This document shows, piece after piece, positions 6,295-10,071 of a stretch of DNA of 10,071 nucleotides (within the stretch, counting starts at the first letter, position 1; each line of letters opens with the position of its first letter). The notes beneath the pieces were generated by a model that searched no databases, was not told the origin of the DNA, and was given only the letters and a program-made list of their open reading frames with translations. Both the position numbers and the translations under genes were made by a program. The stretch is from BRH-c25 sp964447145. Lineage in GTDB: Bacteria > Bacillota > Clostridia > Lutisporales > Lutisporaceae. The stretch spans positions 1 to 10,071 of the forward strand of contig CAYURW010000095.1 in NCBI GenBank assembly GCA_964447145.1, written 5' to 3'.

Positions 6295-6891
6295 TCAGTC
6301 CTTCAGTTGGGGCAAGGCCCGCCCGTTATTTCCCAATAGCCAGTACTGATGCGCATTCCCCTCAATTTCCTCTGCAATATTGTATGCTGACTGAAGCCCG
6401 CTTCCCACAGTGACTATTCCATGGTTGGCAAGCATAACGCTATTGCGCCTTGATAATACATCCGCAGCCATTTCGGCTAATTCCCGGGATCCCGGAGGTG
6501 CATATCCTACAACTTGCAGCCTGCCGACACTCACATTATATCCAGGGGTGTAGATGGGCATTGCACATTCATAATCCAATTCCTTAAGACAAGATACGGC
6601 AACGGCATAGGTGGGGTGAACATGAACAATTGCATTCACATCATCACGGCGGCGATAGCATTCCAAATGCATCACAGTTTCCTTGGAAGGTTTTGCCCCT
6701 TCCAAGAGAACCCCATCCATATCCATTTTGGAAATAACATCTCCGGTAAGTGAACCTATAGAATATCCCGCAGGTGTAACAAGGATATTCTTTCCGTTGC
6801 GAACGCTGATGTTGCCCCCCGAGCCAAAAACCAACCTTCTTTCAAATGCCAGCCTGCAAAAATAGAGCAGCATCTTAAGATCATTTTCCAA
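6295..6891 (-). CDS. Class II (zinc) aldolase, L-fuculose-1-phosphate aldolase-like
   Basis: A 198-residue member of the class II aldolase/adducin family. It would split a ketose 1-phosphate into dihydroxyacetone phosphate and an aldehyde, using Zn2+. Residues matching FucA can be placed: phosphate loop GSGGNISVR (23-31), TPAG (39-42), catalytic Glu71 in KPSKE, zinc ligands His90 and His92 in HVHP, the third ligand His157 in ANHG, and GSRELAE (134-140). It lacks the features of L-ribulose-5-phosphate 4-epimerase (longer, with THAD motif), so aldolase is preferred. The start is a TTG with AGAAGGG six bases upstream. The first ATG, six codons later, has no ribosome site. The gene lies 35 bases after the regulator gene and 13 before the kinase gene. 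Substrate unknown. Confidence 0.87.
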   Translation of the reverse strand: MENDLKMLLYFCRLAFERRLVFGSGGNISVRNGKNILVTPAGYSIGSLTGDVISKMDMDGVLLEGAKPSKETVMHLECYRRRDDVNAIVHVHPTYAVAVSCLKELDYECAMPIYTPGYNVSVGRLQVVGYAPPGSRELAEMAADVLSRRNSVMLANHGIVTVGSGLQSAYNIAEEIEGNAHQYWLLGNNGRALPQLKD

Positions 6892-6897
6892 AATAAA

Positions 6898-6904
6898 CCC
6901 TTCT
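6898..6904 (-). promoter_or_regulatory. Ribosome binding site supporting the TTG start of the aldolase
   Basis: AGAAGGG on the minus strand lies six bases before the TTG at 6891. The ATG at 6873 has no comparable site. Confidence 0.5.
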
Positions 6905-6926
6905 TTCCTTGCGCCTATGCACCGGT

Positions 6927-7733
6927 CTATTCAATCACCCTGTCCGCTTCTTTCAGCAACTCCCGATAATCTTCAATTGAATCCGAAGAAAGAAGCCATG
7001 GGTTAAATACACTGCCCACTTTGGGGCAAGACTCATTTTCACGCCGGTATGACTCCTGCCATAGCTTTATACTGGGAAGCAATGAGGACCATATTGCAAA
7101 AACGTCCTTCCGGGACAGTGCATGATAGATCTCCCAATGGGAAATAACAGTGGAATCATCTACCAAACCTTTTTCATAATTACGATACATAGTTGGAGAA
7201 ACAATTGAAAAGACTAAATGGCTGATTTCCTGCATCAGAAAATTGTGGGTTGCCCGGCCAATAAGTTGATGAAATTCCATATCCAGCGCATATAACAGCT
7301 TGCGCTTCTCAGGCATTTGATTCAGCACATAATCCATTTGTTCAATATTATGCTTTAGCATTTCAAGCTCTTTTTCCGTTATTTTTTTGGCCGCACAGTG
7401 CATAATGGCAAACTCCATTTCCATCCGGAATTCACATACCTCCTGCAGAGTTATATCCTGCAGCAGGAATTTGAATATTACCGCATCTATTGCATGAATT
7501 TGATCCGAGTCGGAAATATATGTGCCATCCCCTCGGCGGATTGTTATAACCTTAAGAGCTTCAAGCTTCTTCATGGCCTCTCGAACCGTGCTGCGGCTTA
7601 CCTGGAGCGTCTGCGCCAAATCCACCTCTCCGGGGATGCGATCGCCGACCTTCAGCTCGTTATTAACAATCTTCCGTTTAATGTAGTCCATAACCTTATT
7701 GCTGGTTGAATCTTTCCTTTCAGCCCCTTTCAT
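6927..7733 (-). CDS. GntR-family transcription regulator, FadR subfamily (FCD domain)
   Basis: A DNA-binding regulator of 268 residues from the ATG at 7733. A winged helix comes first (about residues 10-75: IPGEVDLAQTLQVSRSTVREAMKKLEALKVI, then wing RRGDGTYI). An all-helical FCD ligand domain follows (about 95-230). FCD domains usually bind metal through Asp and three His. Here Asp151, His155 (DMEFH) and His199 (SHWEIYHAL) are present, but the last His (normally in A..M..H) is replaced by Ser221. An extra ~40-residue C-terminal tail (FNPWLLSSDSIEDYRELLKE) follows. The likely role is to repress this operon, with a pathway intermediate as inducer. It lies inside the operon, 19 bases after the transketolase gene, so it would control its own level. 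The ATG at 7733 is set by GGAGGA. The TTG at 7745 has no ribosome site. Confidence 0.9.
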   Translation of the reverse strand: MKGAERKDSTSNKVMDYIKRKIVNNELKVGDRIPGEVDLAQTLQVSRSTVREAMKKLEALKVITIRRGDGTYISDSDQIHAIDAVIFKFLLQDITLQEVCEFRMEMEFAIMHCAAKKITEKELEMLKHNIEQMDYVLNQMPEKRKLLYALDMEFHQLIGRATHNFLMQEISHLVFSIVSPTMYRNYEKGLVDDSTVISHWEIYHALSRKDVFAIWSSLLPSIKLWQESYRRENESCPKVGSVFNPWLLSSDSIEDYRELLKEADRVIE

Positions 7734-7737
7734 ATCT

Positions 7738-7743
7738 TCCTCC
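7738..7743 (-). promoter_or_regulatory. Ribosome binding site that fixes the GntR regulator start
   Basis: GGAGGA on the minus strand lies four to five bases before the ATG at 7733. It overlaps the second and third codons of the longer frame opened by the TTG at 7745, which itself lacks a site. Confidence 0.55.
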
Positions 7744-7752
7744 AATCGTCTG

Positions 7753-8703
7753 TTATTTTTCCATTATCTTTTTTTCTATAAATCCTGCGATGTAATCGGG
7801 GTGAAGATTGTATTTATCCAACAGCTCCTCGTGATCCCCCGATTCTGTAAACTGATCTTTGATACCGATGCGCACGGTTCTGGAAGGGTACTTTTCACTA
7901 AGCACTTCCGATATAGCTGTACCCAGTCCGCCAATTATGTTGTGGTCTTCAACCGAAATCACCAGATTCGTTTCCCGTGCAGCTCTGATTACTGTTTCCT
8001 CATCCAAAGGCTTGATACAGGGCATTTCTATCAACTGCACCGAATAGCCCCGGGACGCAAGTATCTCCCATGCTTCCTTTGCACGTACAACGGCAGCCCC
8101 CGCTGCAAAAACTGCTGCATCGGCACCATCTGCTTTAAGTACGTTTGCCTTACCGATTTTAAATCGGTATTTTTCATCAAATACTTTAGCTGATACATTC
8201 CGTCCCAATCTAAGGTAGACAGGCCCTTCATATTCTGCAATAGCTTCGGTAATTGCCTCGGTCGATGCCGCGTCAGCCGCCTCCACAATTACCAGATTGG
8301 GTATTGACCGCAATACGCCAATATCCTCAATACCCTGATGGGTCACGCCCTCCTGCCCCCCCGTCAGCCCCCCCAACCCTGCAACAATTTTCACATCAAG
8401 ATTGGGATAACATATGAAGGTCCGGATTTGTTCGCAGATACGCATTGATGCAAATACCGCATAGCTGGCAGCAAACACCTTTGCCCCGCAGCTGGCCATG
8501 CCTGCAGCCATTAATGCCATGTTTTGCTCGGAAATTCCAACATTAATGGCGCGTTTGGGGTATTTATCGTGTAATAACGTACCGCCCACCGATTTCAAAG
8601 TATCGGCTGCCACATACATTATTGTTTCATCTTTTTCGGCCAGGCGCAAAAGCGCCCTGCCAAATGCATCCCTAGTCGAAATATTATCAAATACCCTGCT
8701 CAT
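7753..8703 (-). CDS. Transketolase, C-terminal subunit (pyrimidine-binding and C-terminal domains)
   Basis: A 316-residue beta subunit of a split, thiamine-diphosphate-dependent transketolase that moves a two-carbon ketol unit from a ketose phosphate to an aldehyde. The pyrimidine-binding domain carries GISEQNM with the cofactor-activating Glu59, the segment SYAVFASMRICEQIR (80-94), and QEGVTHQGIEDIGVLRSIPN (117-136). The latter stands where most transketolases have DGPTHQ. The C-terminal domain (about 190-316) contains VEDHNIIGGLGTAISEVL. GISEQNM and the small size separate it from full-length DXP synthase. Its ATG overlaps the stop codon of the N-terminal subunit gene by four bases (ATGA), with GGAGG eight bases upstream. 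This points to coupled, equimolar synthesis. Acceptor and donor are not known. The context suggests a specialised enzyme for this operon rather than the pentose phosphate pathway. Confidence 0.93.
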   Translation of the reverse strand: MSRVFDNISTRDAFGRALLRLAEKDETIMYVAADTLKSVGGTLLHDKYPKRAINVGISEQNMALMAAGMASCGAKVFAASYAVFASMRICEQIRTFICYPNLDVKIVAGLGGLTGGQEGVTHQGIEDIGVLRSIPNLVIVEAADAASTEAITEAIAEYEGPVYLRLGRNVSAKVFDEKYRFKIGKANVLKADGADAAVFAAGAAVVRAKEAWEILASRGYSVQLIEMPCIKPLDEETVIRAARETNLVISVEDHNIIGGLGTAISEVLSEKYPSRTVRIGIKDQFTESGDHEELLDKYNLHPDYIAGFIEKKIMEK

Positions 8704-9530
8704 CTTGCTTCCTCCAGTTCCTTCATAGCCTGCTCGTAATGTTCACGGGTAACTATCTTCTGGTGCCAGCTGTTGTCATGCTCCATAAAGCTTATACCCT
8801 TGCCCTTGACGGTGTTTGCGACAATACACACAGGAGCGCCATGATAATTTGTTGCAACCTCCAATGCACTGACAATTTCCCGCATATCGTGGCCATTAAT
8901 CTCAAGAACCTTCCATCCGAATGCTTCCCATCGTTCCTTCATATTTCGCATAGGACAGATATCCTGGACCGAACCGCAGCTTTGGAAATAATTTTGGTCT
9001 ACAACGGCGATCAAATTATCCAAACCCAATACCGGTGCTATATTGACAGCCTCCCATACGGTACCCTCGTTCATCTCTCCATCCCCTAAAATTACATAGG
9101 TCTTCTTGCAGCTTCCCTGCATCCGGGTGTAGTATGCCATGCCCAGGCCGATTCCCAGCCCATTGCCCAGGGAGCCGCTTGTCATATCTATTCCCGGTGT
9201 TTTACCAAACACCGGATGTCCCTGCAGCCTGCTGTTTATGTGGCGAAGGGTCTTTCCCCATTCTCTTGGAAAATATCCCATATCAGACAAGATAGCATAT
9301 AGCACCAGGCAGGCGTGCCCTTTTGAAAGGACCAGCCTATCCCTGTCCTGTCTATAGGGGTCTTTTGGGTCGACGTCCATAAAATGATAATACAGTGCCG
9401 TGCAAATATCAGCACAAGAGAGCGCAGGGCCCGGATGTGCGAGGCGTCCGCACTCGTATGCCATCTGCATGATACCCTTTCTTGTTTCGATAGAACGGGC
9501 CTCCAAATTTCGTATGATATCTTCTCTCAT
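8700..9530 (-). CDS. Transketolase, N-terminal subunit (thiamine pyrophosphate-binding)
   Basis: A 276-residue alpha subunit that binds the diphosphate and Mg2+ of thiamine diphosphate. Visible motifs are HPGPALSCADI (32-42), the SKGHA loop (69-73), QGHP (103-106), GSLGNGLGIGLGMA (119-132) and the metal motif GDGEMNEGTVWEA (149-161), which ends 30 residues on at Asn180 (VVDQN). QSCG at 183-186 replaces the common 'LQIDG'. His256 in SWHQ is in the expected place near the C-terminus. The length is typical for split N-subunits, with no pyrimidine-binding domain, which is supplied by the next gene. The ATG at 9530 has GGAG six bases upstream and follows the dehydrogenase stop codon by 17 bases, so it belongs to the same operon. 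Confidence 0.93.
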   Translation of the reverse strand: MREDIIRNLEARSIETRKGIMQMAYECGRLAHPGPALSCADICTALYYHFMDVDPKDPYRQDRDRLVLSKGHACLVLYAILSDMGYFPREWGKTLRHINSRLQGHPVFGKTPGIDMTSGSLGNGLGIGLGMAYYTRMQGSCKKTYVILGDGEMNEGTVWEAVNIAPVLGLDNLIAVVDQNYFQSCGSVQDICPMRNMKERWEAFGWKVLEINGHDMREIVSALEVATNYHGAPVCIVANTVKGKGISFMEHDNSWHQKIVTREHYEQAMKELEEAR

Positions 9531-9547
9531 GGTTTTCTCCTTTACAT

Positions 9548-10071
9548 TTACTCTCTTACCTTGTCCCCATGAAGGATAATTTTGATAACATTGTCCTTTT
9601 TATCGCTTAGGACTTCCATAGCCTCCTGCACATTCTCCAGGGGAAACTGATGCGTTATGAACATATCCATCGGTATTCCACTGTTTATTATATCAAGGGC
9701 CCTTTCAAAATCCCCGGGTGTATATAACATAGCGCCGCGCAGAGACTGTTCGCGATGTACCAGGGAATAAGTATTAACCGGGATTGACTGTGTAATCATG
9801 GATACTAAAATAATTTCGCCGCCCATACGCGTCATTGATGAAGCCTGATCCACTATTCCGGGAGCACCCGCTGCAATGATGCACACATCCACACCCTGTC
9901 CATCTGTCAAATCATAAACCGCTTGCACGGGATCACCCTCAATAGGGTTAAATGCATGTTTTGCGCCCAGCCTCACAGCCATTTCCCGGTTATAGAAAGC
10001 GGGGTCAAAGCATAGAATATCCCCATAACCCTGCTGTCTGGCAAGAAACAGAGTCAAAATGCCGATGGTAC
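9548..10071 (-). CDS. Zinc-type medium-chain alcohol/polyol dehydrogenase, 3' part only
   Basis: The C-terminal 174 residues of a medium-chain dehydrogenase/reductase. The frame stays open to the right edge, so the start is outside. The visible part begins inside the Rossmann glycine motif (TIGILTLFLARQQGYGD). An aspartate ends the second strand (LCFD), which favours NAD over NADP. GQGVDVCIIAAG follows, then MGGEIILVSM, and the end FPLENVQEAMEVLSDKKDNVIKIIL is typical of the L-iditol/threonine dehydrogenase group. The catalytic zinc ligands lie in the missing N-terminal domain. In this operon the likely role is oxidation of a sugar alcohol to the ketose taken by the FGGY kinase, but a direct role on an aldehyde or other sugar cannot be excluded. 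It lies 17 bases upstream of the transketolase genes. Confidence 0.88.
   Translation of the reverse strand, partial: TIGILTLFLARQQGYGDILCFDPAFYNREMAVRLGAKHAFNPIEGDPVQAVYDLTDGQGVDVCIIAAGAPGIVDQASSMTRMGGEIILVSMITQSIPVNTYSLVHREQSLRGAMLYTPGDFERALDIINSGIPMDMFITHQFPLENVQEAMEVLSDKKDNVIKIILHGDKVRE

Noticed and set aside
6295..6891. L-ribulose-5-phosphate 4-epimerase (AraD) as the identity of the class II aldolase-family protein
   Set aside because: It would neatly supply xylulose 5-phosphate to the transketolase, but the protein is shorter than AraD, lacks its middle THAD-type motif and C-terminal Tyr region, and follows FucA through the GSRELAE and NHG segments.
8031..8288. 85-codon minus-strand reading frame inside the transketolase C-subunit gene
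   Set aside because: It lies wholly within a well-conserved gene in another frame, has no recognisable domain, and is rich in arginine and leucine as expected for an out-of-frame reading.

Overview
The window looks like a chromosomal piece of a low-to-mid GC Gram-positive anaerobe of the class Clostridia. The evidence is the NdoAI/NdoA (MazEF-type) module, which is very close to that of Bacillus subtilis, strong AGGAGG-type ribosome binding sites, frequent GTG/TTG starts, a secreted protein with a C-terminal tail I recall mainly from Clostridia, and a clostridial-style relic of a tyrosine recombinase. The placement is inferred from protein character only. Every intact gene is on the minus strand and reads right to left.

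Right half (10071 down to 4773): a tightly packed carbohydrate operon. In transcription order it holds a zinc-type medium-chain dehydrogenase (5' part outside the window), the N-terminal and C-terminal subunits of a split transketolase (4-bp overlap), a FadR-type GntR regulator, a class II (FucA-like) aldolase and an FGGY sugar kinase. Gaps are -4 to about 35 bp. The set can oxidise a polyol to a ketose, phosphorylate it, and break or rearrange it by aldol cleavage and ketol transfer. The exact substrate cannot be read from the sequence, and I do not recognise this combination as a textbook pathway.

Middle (4575 down to 3936): the ribbon-helix-helix antitoxin NdoAI and the endoribonuclease toxin NdoA, ended by a perfect 12-bp stem hairpin. 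Next to them on the plus strand (3480 to about 3824) are frameshifted remains of a tyrosine recombinase: the N-terminal SAM-like core-binding domain and linker can be traced across two reading frames, and no catalytic domain is visible.

Left third: a HerA/FtsK-like ATPase of the DUF853 (YjgR) family with a hendecad-repeat coiled coil; a small exported coiled-coil protein with its own terminator; and, cut by the left edge, a multi-span membrane protein that resembles clostridial O-antigen-ligase-family proteins and has a good sigma-A promoter.

Several start codons are better placed downstream of the longest possible reading frame (DUF853 ATPase, NdoA, GntR regulator), as ribosome binding sites and family alignment show.
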